From NCBI GenBank assembly GCA_905221605.1, contig CAJNDS010002215.1, positions 512,501 to 560,000 of the forward strand: a DNA stretch of 47,500 nt, in the 5' to 3' direction. The notes under the pieces are model-generated. The model had not been told where the DNA came from. It searched no databases and saw only the letters and a list, made by a program, of their open reading frames with translations. The position numbers and the translations under genes were made by a program. Below, one piece after another: positions 12,147-23,600 of the stretch. Each line of letters opens with the position of its first letter. Positions within the stretch are counted from its first letter, which is position 1. This DNA is from Symbiodinium natans (Eukaryota > Sar > Dinophyceae > Suessiales > Symbiodiniaceae).

Positions 12147-14021
12147 CGAGCTGGCGCCGCCGTCAACATGTCGTCGAACTATGTCTGTCTGCGCGTAGCG
12201 GCTCAAGCTGACACCATTTATTGGAGAAAATCCTGGTGTTGAGGCTTGCGTTGGCTGACCCTGGCTGCCCCGGCTTCTGGCGCTGGTAACGCCCCACTCC
12301 CCCCTCCCAACCCCCAACCCCTCAAGGAATTCAAGTGCAAGACGTCCCACGGCACTGAGGGAACGTGACGCCACCTACCTAGTACCAGTACTACGACTGC
12401 TACAACAACTACATTACTAACCTCAAGCTCGAACAAGCTTTCTGCTGCTCTCTCGGTGTTCGTAAAGATGTACCACTCAGACCTGCTCCAGCTCCAGGTC
12501 ACCCTTGCTAGCTGCAGAAGACCACGACAGCCCAGGTCACGGGACTGCAAGGAAGACTGAAACATCCATGAGCTTGAAACATCCCGTACTTGGGAGCGGT
12601 TGGGTCGGCTTGCTGTCTCTCTTGCTGTATGATTTTGGATCCAGTGCTCATGGCTCAACTGGCGTCCACGAGCATTCCTGCAGTGCTTAGTCAGCGCAGA
12701 TCAGCTCTGGTTGAGATTCGATGCTGTTTTGACGTATTATATATATATATGTGTACACTTATAATTTAAGTTACTGTTTGATATTCTAGTATGTATATCT
12801 ATATATACATATGCAAAACAAACATTTTTTGTTCTGTCGGCTCACAAGGTGAGGATCCAGCAGATCACGGATATGCTGGAAGCTCAGCGCTTCCCCTCGC
12901 TCGGGGCTTTGGGGAGGGCAAGTCGTAAGTCGAGCTATAAGGGGCATGTGTAACAGGGCTTCGCGGCAGAAGATGTACAGATGTGTAGAGATGTGTACAG
13001 TACGCGAGGGAACGAAGAGCGACAGCGCCAGACTAGTCCAGCAGGCCGGCATCAGCCAAAGCTTAGTATGTTTTTTCTTATATTCCCATGGTTCCAGTGC
13101 CCATGCAACGACACACCAACACACAGCCCAGATGCTGATCATTGTCATTTACTGGGAAAATGCACTGTTTCCAGGCGCTCCTCGACAGCAGCAGCGGTGA
13201 TGCTGCCTTGGAACAAGCGCCTATGGAGCCTGCACAGGACTTTACCTTTGGGTCCCGGGGATTCCGGGAAGGTGCCCGGTTGACACGGTAAGATGTCAGC
13301 TGTGGTCTATGCTACATCTCTGCTAAAGGTCCCTCGCTATGCCTTGACTGCAGGAGAAATTGCCGGCGCCATCCCAGACAGCGGGTGAGGCCCGAAAGTC
13401 TATCGCACTTCAAGACTTGAGACCTTGCCTTGCTACCCCATGAAAGTCCTCTAGAGCTCTCACACACTTAGTGGAGTGGCAAAGCGTGTATAGATGTGTA
13501 TAGCAACAGCCTCAAGCATCGGAACCCAATGGCGTCAGCTGTTGGCCCTGCAGGGCTGATCTATCATTTTGGCTGCTCGCTAATTGCTTGTCCAGTTTGA
13601 ACTCCGAAAGACAGCACTTTCTTCTGAGCTCCCTGAGCGAAGATGAGCTACAACCTCTTGAGTGAGTATGTTTTCTCGAGGCTCTACCATTTTTTCGGTC
13701 ATATGTTTGAATGGCCAGTGCCGAGGGCTCAACGGCTTTCGCCATAGAACGGCAGTAAAAACCGACTGATTCCCAGCCTGGAGCGCATAGTGCTGGTGGG
13801 AGCTAATTGTGCATGTATCCAGTCTCGTTTATTCTTTCAAGTTGGTTTAGACACTCTTGGGGGGTCATGCACAAATTTGACTGGACTCAACATCTTGGCT
13901 TCGCCAGAACAAGTTAGCTAGGACTTAAGCTCGAGATCTCAAGAAATTACCGAAGCGTGCTAGATGATGTGGAAAGGCACTGACAGGTATGTGATGGCAC
14001 AATCAATAGACACCTTGGCTA
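12147..14021. other. Region without a recognised gene
   Basis: No family match seen. There is a short (TA)n run near 12737-12750 and AT-rich surroundings to about 12810; the rest is ordinary-composition sequence without a gene I can support. Confidence 0.4.
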
Positions 14022-14120
14022 TGTTAATATATATATATATTGTTATTATTATTAGTATTATTATTAGTATTATTTTTTTATTATTATTATTATCATGAAT
14101 ATATATATATATATATATAG
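14022..14120 (+). repeat. AT microsatellite: (TA)n, (ATT)n, (TA)n
   Basis: A (TA) run is followed by ATT/ATTAGT triplets and another (TA) run, giving about 100 bases of almost pure A/T. It resembles a compound microsatellite. Short-period (TA) repeats also occur at about 14902-14918. Confidence 0.8.
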
Positions 14121-15024
14121 TATCTATGTATATGAAACGAGCACCGCCAAAAAAGAGGAAATAATAACTATGAGACCACGGGCGCAAAACTGTACCAGCA
14201 GCTGACCTTCCTTGTTTGAGGCTGAAAATGCGTCGGCTCTGCGAACCGCGACACAAGTCTAGTGTTGAGACACACAAAAGTTTCGGAACAGTGATTTACC
14301 TAGGCATTGAACCGATTCTTAGGTGCAACTATGAACCCATCGAGCAAAAAGTTTCTGGCCTATCGTGGCCATGAAAGAATTCAAGCCTCTAAATTATCCG
14401 GGTTCCACCTAGGGAAAGGTTAGGTGCCCGTCGGCCAGGTGCCCATTTAATCGTGAAGCCATCTAACCAATCAGTGCTGCCAATGCGTCTCCATTCCTAA
14501 ATTCCAGACCTGGGTGGGAATAAAGGCGTGAGAACAAAGATTCAAGTGTCTATTGGTTGAAGTTTCCCAAGAAAGATTTTGCGACCAGCCTTTAGCCCCT
14601 GAATGTTGAGTTGAATCAAAAGTCCTGGGGTTCAGAGAGACCCAGGACAAGGTTTAGGAGGAATCTTCAACCCTGAATTTCTAAACCTTCAATATCCATG
14701 GACTTGAAGGTTCCTCGTATTTTGTCCTGGGAATCTGCAATCGCTAGCCCCAACATCTGGAAGAACAAGTTGACTGTGTATTCAAGTTTCATTCAAAGCC
14801 AGGGTCTACGGGTTGAAGATTGGAGGTGTTTTTCCTCAATCTTCGATCTTCAATCGTTAGGCCTTGAGTAGAATTTGGAAACTATATCTGTATATTTATG
14901 TGTATATATATATATAGATGCACCATTCTATTGATTGTACGAGTCGATGGCAACCGCCCAAATGGTCCCAGAGGCAGCCAGATTGAGGTACAACCTTGAT
15001 CTTGCACCTGTCCCTTCCGCCCTG
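14121..15024. other. AT-leaning region without a recognised gene
   Basis: Sequence from about 14290 to 14880 is rich in TTCAA, AATCTTC and CTTCAATC words, which suggests an old degenerate repeat, but I cannot define a unit. No coding signal recognised. Confidence 0.3.
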
Positions 15025-15078
15025 CATTTTATCATGGCGCATGTTCCAATACTTCATGTTGACATCAATGGCCAAGTG
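15025..15078 (+). CDS. Possible PAS-domain exon fragment (weak)
   Basis: In frame, this reads FIMAHVPILHVDINGQV. It resembles the start of many PAS domains, where a pattern like 'A..PI..VD.NG.V' is typical. A GC donor is available within the NG codons. The expected downstream 'WN' strand was not found with a phase-compatible splice. If real it could belong to the GAF-phosphodiesterase gene that starts about 2 kb later, but this may be chance. Confidence 0.22.
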
Positions 15079-17082
15079 CTCTGCCTTGACTACGGGGCTG
15101 AGAAGCGTGATGGTCGCAAGTCAAGGAACTCTGAGCCCGCTGGCTTTGAGTCCAGGCGAAAGCCAGCTGCAAGGGCAGGGCGTCCAGATTTCATCCGAAA
15201 CCTCCGGGCTTAAGCAGGAGACGGGAGACACTGCCATGCTTTTAAGTTGGCTGATGATCGCCCCAATGGAACAGACTTCTCCCTAAGCTTGCCCTGAAGA
15301 GTCGAGCAATAGAAACGTTGAGATTCCTGGCACCGCGGTTTTGCGTAGCCGCACAGCCATCCGATCCCCAAGGCAAGCACCTAAGTACTGCCAGGTACCG
15401 GGCAACAACCTGCAATTGGGGGTCATAACATGTCAAAGCCATCCCATTCCCGGAACCTGTGGACTGCGAATCTTAAAGCGACCAACGGCGCTGACTACTC
15501 TGCCTCAGTCTCAATAGAGCCAGCTGCAACTCGCGCATCTTGACGTAAGATCCTTGTCATTCATCTCAAAGCGCAGGTTGGAGAAGCTGCCCCCGCTCAA
15601 GGCGATGGGGAGGTTGCAGTGGCCGTACTGGTTTCGGCGCTCTCTAAGCTGGGCCTTAAGACCTGAGCCGGACAGGACGAGAGCTCTGCACATGGTCCCG
15701 ACTCGTTGAACGCATGAGAATCTTTAAGAAGTGAGGCGCCGAGTGCAACTAGTCCCTGCCACTTGCAGGGTCGAGCATCCCGTTGCCGAAGGCGAGCTTG
15801 ATCTTCGAGGCGATGATAAGAAAGGGACATGAACCTATGTGAGCAAGCAGGGTAGTCAGTGCAAAGACATGGCAACAATACAGCGTGCGTGGCGATGGGA
15901 GGTTTGTGATGAACGTAGAAGTTGTCTGATTTCTTTTCTCTAGATTCATCTTCAGTTCTCAATGTTGCAGCATGCTCAGGTCTGGGGCTTGGCTAGGCAC
16001 ATTGATTGCTCTCTGCCTTGATCGGCAGGATTCGAAGCTGCCCAGCTGGGCAGCTGCTATTTGTAGGCCCACGTGCCCACTGTGTGTTCTGTGTTGCGCT
16101 GGTGAAAGTATAGGCAGCTCAAGGGAAGCACAAAAGAACGTCACCGGCGATGGGCACGTTCCACGAAGGTGCGATGTCTCAGTTAAAGAGGCTACTGTAC
16201 CCGACTGTACCCGCAAGCCGTTTCCAGGCTCGAGCGCACCATCAAGGCGCAACACAACGAAGGCCCAAAGCTCTAAACGTAGAGGCCGATTTCACCCTGT
16301 AGCTAAAGTTTAAACCAGGGTACCCACAGATGCCGATGGCATGACCCGGGAACAGGACCAGCACTATGGCATGTGTGGTTAGGAAGTCAGCTAGGCATAG
16401 AGTTTAAATGACAAATGAGATTAATCTCTGTGCAGTGAGAAGTCGGTACAGTCCATTTTCCTTGTCCCAGCGGCTGATCTGGCCGAGGGCAGTCCTCCGG
16501 GAAAGGTACCCTGCTGCCTCCCCAAGCCGTGCTTGCTGGCGGACCTACACACTGCGCCGCAGCTGCGACTTGACAAGCACATGTGCATGAGCAGCGCTGC
16601 GCCGGGGCTTCCGGGGCAGCCATCAGTCACAGCCTCTGCGAACCAGGCCTCATGGGATCCGGTGCGGGTTCACTTCACCGGTCAGACACGAAAGACAGAC
16701 GCTTGTCCTGCACCAGCTCTTGCAGTTACAAACTGGAACGTCGCACGCTATCAATTGGAAGCTTGGCCGGCCCTTATCCGTAACAAGCGCACAGCCCAAA
16801 GGAGTAAGCTTGTACTTATTCGGCCGCAATAAGGCAAGAAAAAGGCTAAACCCTCCATCGATCCTGACCAAAGCCACCCGACGAAGGCATGGGGAAGGAA
16901 GACGGAGCATGGCCACGTCCCTTCCGCCTCTCGGTGTGAGTTCCACAAAAACGTGAATCTCTTCAAATTTCGGTGCCAGAATTTCATGCGTCAGCTTGAC
17001 CTTAAAACATAGTCATAGGTCCCACTCTGAATTTAAGAATGTTGCGAAGGCAACGTCCACGGCGGGTTTCCAGACTTTCTCG
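15079..17082. other. Region without a recognised gene
   Basis: There are protein-like stretches on the minus strand near 15520-15690 (YGHCNLPIALSGGSFSNL) and near 16700-16860 (SLFLALLRPNKYKLTPLG), neither matching a family I know. There is no strong repeat. Confidence 0.3.
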
Positions 17083-17206
17083 ATGGAGTCGTGCCAAGCA
17101 CCATCACCCACTAAAAATAGATCAATAGAAGCAGCCACAGACTTGGACCCTCTCGAAGCCCTGGAACCCCCCCCGAGCCCTGAGCTGAGGCGACTGGCTG
17201 GCCTGG
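17083..17206 (+). CDS. Candidate first coding exon of the GAF-PDE gene
   Basis: An ATG at 17083 opens a Ser/Pro/Glu-rich frame (MESCQAPSPTKNRS, then LEALEPPPSPELRRL) that stays open to a GT donor at 17207. It lies just upstream of the GAF exons on the same strand, and disordered N-termini are common in such proteins. There is no family match, so the assignment rests on position and composition only. Confidence 0.28.
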
Positions 17207-17329
17207 GTAAAAGGGGAGAAGGGGATCATGGAGTTCAAGCCAACGGTGGACTTCTTGCTTCTCTGCTACAACTTAACTAGATACACGTGGGTACATTGTG
17301 AGCACAAGGGCAATCGAGAGGACACACCT

Positions 17330-17420
17330 TCCGTATATAAAGCCGTACATCCGTCTCTGCACTGAAGCAGCTGTTGAGCGAATGCTGGTGAATGTGCTGC
17401 AGGAAGATCTTGTCATCTCC
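17330..17420 (+). CDS. Candidate exon: helix before the GAF domain
   Basis: The frame reads YIRLCTEAAVERMLVNVLQ, a strongly amphipathic helix like those preceding GAF domains. Boundaries are not fixed; coordinates are approximate. No diagnostic motif is present. Confidence 0.35.
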
Positions 17421-17570
17421 AAATACCAGCCTCCAGTATTATCTGCAGACTATTATTGCAGAGGTCATGCGTCACTCGGCTTCTCTGACGGATCCTCTGT
17501 TCTGCTGTGAAATAGCGCGAGGATGCTGATGGTTTACTTCGGTTCACATGGAGTCCTTGTAGGCATACCT

Positions 17571-17600
17571 CTCGAAACCATCTTGCAATCCTCCCAACAA
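17571..17600 (+). CDS. GAF exon: N-terminal helix (LETILQSSQQ)
   Basis: Reads LETILQSSQQ, matching the 'L..iL..i...a' helix that opens GAF domains. A GC donor follows at 17601. The upstream boundary and the phase to the next exon are not resolved. Confidence 0.45.
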
Positions 17601-20600
17601 GCTCCAATGCTTCGACAGAAGGTGTCCTTAACGCCGACCGTTGTTCCATCTTCTTCGTGGATGACATGCGAAAAGAGGTTTGGTGCGTCGGCTCGCTCGA
17701 CATGGCATCTTGGTTGAAGTTTCATGGGAAGATGTGAGAAGTGTGGCGCCCTGATGCCAGCTGCATGCCTCTAGACGCCAAGGAGCCGTTCTGTCAGCCC
17801 TGGGACAAGGGCATCGTGGGCATGGTCGCAACCGAGGGGAAGATGGTCAACCTAGCAGGCGTGAGCTTCTTTGGCGTCGGAAGTCACATGGAGGGTCGTT
17901 CATTGAGAAAAGAATATGTGCTCAGATTCTCAGACCATCGCTAGGCCTGCGTCTTTGGTTGAAGCTGCATGAGAGGTCGAGAAGCCACACCTATCCGACC
18001 TAGATTGGCCCTTGCCTGCCAGATGCTCATGACCATCCAGCGTTCGATGGTGAGATCGAGAAGAAGACGGGCTACACTGCGGGCTTCTGAGCTCTTGCAC
18101 ATCTAGCCGAGCTCATCGACAACATGATCCTCCAGATTTTTTGTAGAGCTTGCTTTGAGGTCAAAGGGATCTTGTCCCTGCCCGTGAAGAGTCGCCGGGC
18201 CGAATACTGTCAAGTATCATGGCTTTTGGCCACTTGCTACCCAGTACCAACTGTCATCAGCACAGTCCTCGGGCTCAATACTGCAAACACACCACAAGTG
18301 GCGTGCACACATCCGGCTTTGCAGTCTTGTACTGGGCCGAGTTCTGCCTGTTTTTCTGTGGTGCTTGCAGTTTCCAGGCATCCAGAAGTATGTTCAGACC
18401 CAGACGTTTGCGTCCAGGCGTACTGAACTTGGACAAGGCCATCGGCGTCATCCAAGCCTTGCGCTGAGCTGATCTGAAACAACACCTGTAAGTTCGCGGT
18501 TGTTGAAGCCTTTGTCAGCGGGTTGGCAAATGTTCAAATGTTAATTGGGCAACTGTTCATTGTGCTTAAGATTGAATGGCGAACCGCCCAAAGAATCCAA
18601 CTCTGAGCTGCTTCAGAGCTACATGAAATGCCTGTGCTCGGATACCCTGTGTTGCTCGAAGGTCCTGAACAAGCGCAGCTCGCCCAAGGGAGAGCTGCCT
18701 GGCTGTGGATCAATTTCCCGGCTCATTCTCCAACAGAGTGATGGCCATCACATGCCATAGACCAGTCCGGCTTGCTTGCGGCTTAAGGCTGGGCCCGGCA
18801 TTCTTGGGTCGGTGGGCACTAAGGTTTTCGGAGCAAGATGCGGTGGAACTGCAGAAGCTTGCGAACCCTGACTTGGTCTCTGAGAATCTGAGAATTCGTG
18901 TGTTCGGAAGAGGCCTCCGCAGTACTGCCGCCATCTTCTGCTTGGAAGCTCACACCAAGTCTGATTACACATGTTGGAGGGTCGTATATAAGAATTCAGA
19001 ATCAGGATGGTCATCGGGGACTCTTTCTACCGACAGCGGTATAAGGCGCTCGAAGAGGTCACGGCAGCTTGGCAAGAGCAAGAGAGCCGAAGCGCATCGA
19101 CAGCAGTTGCTTAAGGCTTAAGGAACGGGATGTAAGAGTCTTGTTTCATCATGTTACATCATCTGCACCGATGCGCGCAACTTTAAGGGCCACCAAGACT
19201 CCGAAGTGCAAGCTGTGCTGGACCAGCATCGGGAGAGGACTAGTCTCGAGGGTTACTTAGAGAGGTATCTTCTGCAGGATTTCTGAGAACTGCAGTCGGG
19301 CATGGGGCTTTCAGACATTTGCGGAACATGATCTGCTGAGCGCAGGATGTACTTGGACCGCCAGCAATCTCCAGCCATGACTCTTGACTGCAAGCGCAAC
19401 CACCGCCCCACACCCCCACCACATTCACCACATGCGATCAAGCATGACATCAGTTCCTGCCTGTGGCTAGCGCTAGAGTAGTGACCCTGGCAAGAGGATT
19501 ATGGCCTCAATTGCGATGCATTGCATCCAGGAGCACTCCGCCCGAAATCCTGCGGTCGCTCAGCCGACAGCCATTCCTCCGCGAGTGCTCGCCATTGACT
19601 CTCAGATGCGTTTGGACATGTGTGGGCCTTCTGACACAAGAGACATCTTCCCGCGTCGTACAATGGCGTAGTGACATAGTCTATAGTGCTGTTTTGCTGC
19701 AGCGTAAGCGTGTGCAGAATGCCGGGGCATCTTCCCGCATGTTCACAGCACAGCAAAGTTGCAAGTTCTGCCATCAGCCACTCAAACCCTACCAGTCGTG
19801 TCTGCTGTTGCCCATGTGAGAAGTTCCGACGTGCCAGAGAAGCAAGGCAAGTGGAAGATCTGGCTTCGCTCAATTTCGACGTTCTCGATCAGGCAGTGGC
19901 AGCGTTAGTGCCAGAATCTATAGACAGGTCAGGCTCATCCGCCTTGTCTTTATACATGACCTGATTTGAAGCAGTTTTTTTGTGTGCAGGAAGAGACCTT
20001 CCTCCAGGAGTTGGTGCTTGCCTAAGCCTGCTTAGACTTGGGTGGCTTTGTGGGTCACAACCAACAATTGACCGACTCAGCCCTGACCCATGTCGTATGA
20101 AGGCTGCTACCAGTTTCTTTGCCCCCTATACACGCAAAGGAAGGGATGCAAGCCCAGAGATCCACCTGTGCTCAAGCATAGCTCAGCCATGTGCACGGAC
20201 TTCGTTACACATTCAAATGCGCATTCCTCACTATTGTTTAAGCACCGATCGCCCCCATTTCTGCCATCTTGTGCCAGACGACAGTTTCGAGAAGGATGGG
20301 TATGTTCGCTATACGCTTAAATCTGCGCACTCTTGCGAAGAATGAAACTCAATACGCCAGCTCAGCAGTGTATGTTACTCGAAGGAAATGCTGTGTTGCG
20401 AGTCCTGCAACTGCATCCTTGCCAAGCCGGGTCCAGGTTCCGGACATCTTCAGGCACGCTGGCTGCCACATGTCTGGAAAAGCTAGGAGTCCGTTGCCTG
20501 GTCATGTCTAAAAAAAGCGGCCAGGGGGGAGGTTGTGCAAAGTCGGCACGATCTGGGGCTTGGGACGGAGTACTCTGGCACAGTGTGTTCGTTCAAAATT

Positions 20601-23600
20601 TCGCGAACACGCCTGAGGATGGTTTGAAGTTTGCTTCTTCCGACTTTGAGAAGTTTAATTTGGCTCTGACCTGTGATCAAGCCAAGACCATCCAACAGAC
20701 TGCATGCCCCGGGCTGCAAGGCATCGAAAACTGCAAAATTCCGGAGAAGCAGCTTCTGGCCTATCCGGAGGCTGTCTTTCGGGGCTACAGAAGCTTTGGT
20801 CAATGATGTCACGCCTGTCTGCTTTGTCATGCTTTTTCATTTTCAGCAAGTCAGCACGGGTCAGTTCTGCGTGGATAAGTCGTCACGTCTCCATTGCCTC
20901 CGCACATGCTCTGAGAGATTGAATTTTATTGGGACTACTGACCGGCATCCATGTAGTAGAGAGGCGCGTAGGCCCTCATACCTAAGGAAAGAATTCCTTC
21001 CACAACGCCTATCACGGCTTCGCCGTGTATCAGCAGCTGGGATGCACCCTGTCGTTCCACGAACTTGGAGCTTGAGGCTGCTGAACCCCTCTTCCCGCAA
21101 ATGAGTAGCCGCTGCTGAATAGGTAAATCAATCCACAACAAGAATATGTGTGTGTGGCAGCCTCCGCATGCTTGCAAAGGATGTGCTTCCACCAGTTCAG
21201 CACCATAGACACGTTCAGCAAACTTACAGCGACGCAGGCCAGGGAAGATCGCGGAGTGATTGCATGATAATCTTCTGAGCCCTATACTATATTCACTGCA
21301 CACCATAGTCAGGGTCAATGAGTTCTTGCTGCGACTCGGTGGTACAGTGTCCAGTTTCGGCCGACATGTCGAAATTCCGGAGAAGAGACCATTCATTGCC
21401 ATTCGTAGTTTACCTGTACTTTTGTCTCTTCACTGTACCGGCTTATCAGCCTCCAAACAAGGGCCAGCCCCGCACAAGGTTTATTCGATGAAATTCCAAC
21501 AATAGATGCTCATGAGTGTGCCTTTGGCGTTCCCTCATAGTTTGCATCGCGCACACGGGTCCGATGATACTCGCCCACCGCCCAGGGCTAGACTCAACAA
21601 AAGGCGCTCCAGGCTCACAGCGCGTGTTTGGAGCCCCCAGAGCCTGGCTGCGATTTCATGGAGGAGCTGGGGAGGATGGACCTGGGGAGGATGGACGAGC
21701 ATGCGAGGGCGCGGGAAGGGCATCAGTGCTGGACGCCTACGTCTGCCCATGAGTCGGTATACAACTTCAGTTTTTGCCTGGATCGGAACAGTGCATTAGG
21801 CCATGAGTCCCGCTTTGAAAATGTACACCCCACCCAGTCAAACAGAAAAGAACCTTGTCTTCGAGGGCTTTGGTCTTTTGGTGGCGGCGCTGTGCCACGA
21901 CATCGACCATCCAGGCCAGGAATGCGTTGTCAGACGAAGAGGTTTTCTGTGTCCCCTCTGTGTGCATAGTGCATCTGGGAGTGTCTTCTGGGCGAGAGAT
22001 TGACACATAGCTCAAGGCTTTTTGGGAGAAGCGCAGCTTCAATCAAGAGTGCTTGAATGGCCACGTTCTCGACACCAACAACAGCACTTTCGAATTAACT
22101 CTGAGCGGTATGTCGAACTCCATGAACCTAACAACAAGAACTCGAACCAATAACATGGAAAATCCGTAAATCTACTAGGCTCACCTTCTATTCGCATAAG
22201 CCCAAAAGCTGTTTTCGCACCTCATTAGATTTTGCGCTGCTCGTCTTTCTCTGCTCACGACCTCAATGTTAGATAGGTTCCGTTGTGAAGGCAGGACTTG
22301 GTTGTTCAGGTATGTTTCGGTATGTTGATACCTACAGGTCATGATCGAATGGGCGTTGGATAGACAAGGGCTACTGAGGGGCCACTGGCTCGATTCAGGG
22401 AGATCAAAACCATGGGCATGAGGCTATACCGTCCTCTTTTGACATGGAAAGTCTGGAAAGTCTGCGGCAAGAAAGTCACACTGCGAAGCACATCTTGATA
22501 GTTCATTATTGGCTCACGTGTGGTGCCAAGCCTGCGCTCCAGGCTTCACGAACAGCTACTTGATCAGGTTTCCCGGCCGAGTACAAGTAGCTTCCATACT
22601 ACTTCGGCTGGGGAGTGCTGTGCTTGGGCTAGTGTCGGGCTGTGCAGTCAGATGTACCGTCGCACCAGGGCCTTTTGGGCCCCCAATCTGGATATCTGCT
22701 TGCTTGCATCACGTTCGAGCCTTGAAGCGCAACGAAGCAGACGAAGCATAGGCATGAAGCCCTCCGCCGAAAACAGGAACTAAGTGAGGAACCTGCGGAC
22801 ATGTCTCAGGTTGCAAGACGACCTGGCCTTGCGCTATAATGACAATTCCGTGCTGGAGAACCACCATGCGCAGCACTCTCAGAACGCCACGAAAGCCTAC
22901 ACCCTAAAACCCTGTAAACATTGGTCGTGGCAGCAGTACAGCCGTTGTCGTCGTCGAGTAAATGTCTGCAAAACCAACAAATATGTGTACATGGTTTTCG
23001 TTTCGCCATCGACCGTGCTTTGTGTTTCCTTGGTGTTTATGTCTCGTTAATATTGTTTTAGCTCCGGTGAACAAGTAGGAATCTGACATCCTGCAGAGGC
23101 TGCAGAGACGTCCTGCAATCCGGCCCCAGAGAATACCACAACAACTCCCAACAGATGCGTGAAAACTCCGAAAGTGTTTATGTCCGTTACGCAGGTCTTT
23201 GTTTCTAGCACTTCTTGTCCGGCGTGCGTTTTGGCAGCGCATTAGGGTATACAACACATAGGGTACACTAAGTTTTCTAGCTTCCATTAACCACGGCCTT
23301 GGCGTCCCCTACTTGGAAGTTTGAACCTGAAGACCCATTCGTTCCCGAGCCATGAGCCCGAAAACAGGGCATTTGTTTGTCACGGGGAGCAGCAGCGGGC
23401 GGACGGTCTCTGATTCCTTGGTTTCTTATACAGTGGTTTCACAGTAGCACCCTTTCTACTGTGGATCGCCCTGGGCGGCCCCACCCCCCCTCCCTCCAAC
23501 AGTTGGACATCCCCACGCCGTCGACTTTGTATGGAGACCCTGCGCTGACCCGCCAACATGTCGCTCCCAAATCCGCAAACTTGTCTTCTTGGCCGACCTC

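Noticed and set aside
12017-12242. Thr- and Leu-rich open frames suggesting a secreted or membrane protein
   Set aside because: They are translations of the triplet microsatellite.
17651-17668. FFVDDM read as a reverse-transcriptase YVDD box
   Set aside because: The surrounding residues (NADRCSI before, RKEVW after) and the next four exons fit a GAF domain; no other RT or integrase motif is nearby.
21757-21789. YNFSFCLD read as the PDE HNxxH motif
   Set aside because: Both His residues are missing, and a complete FHNAYHGF motif with correct phase was found at 20987-21032.
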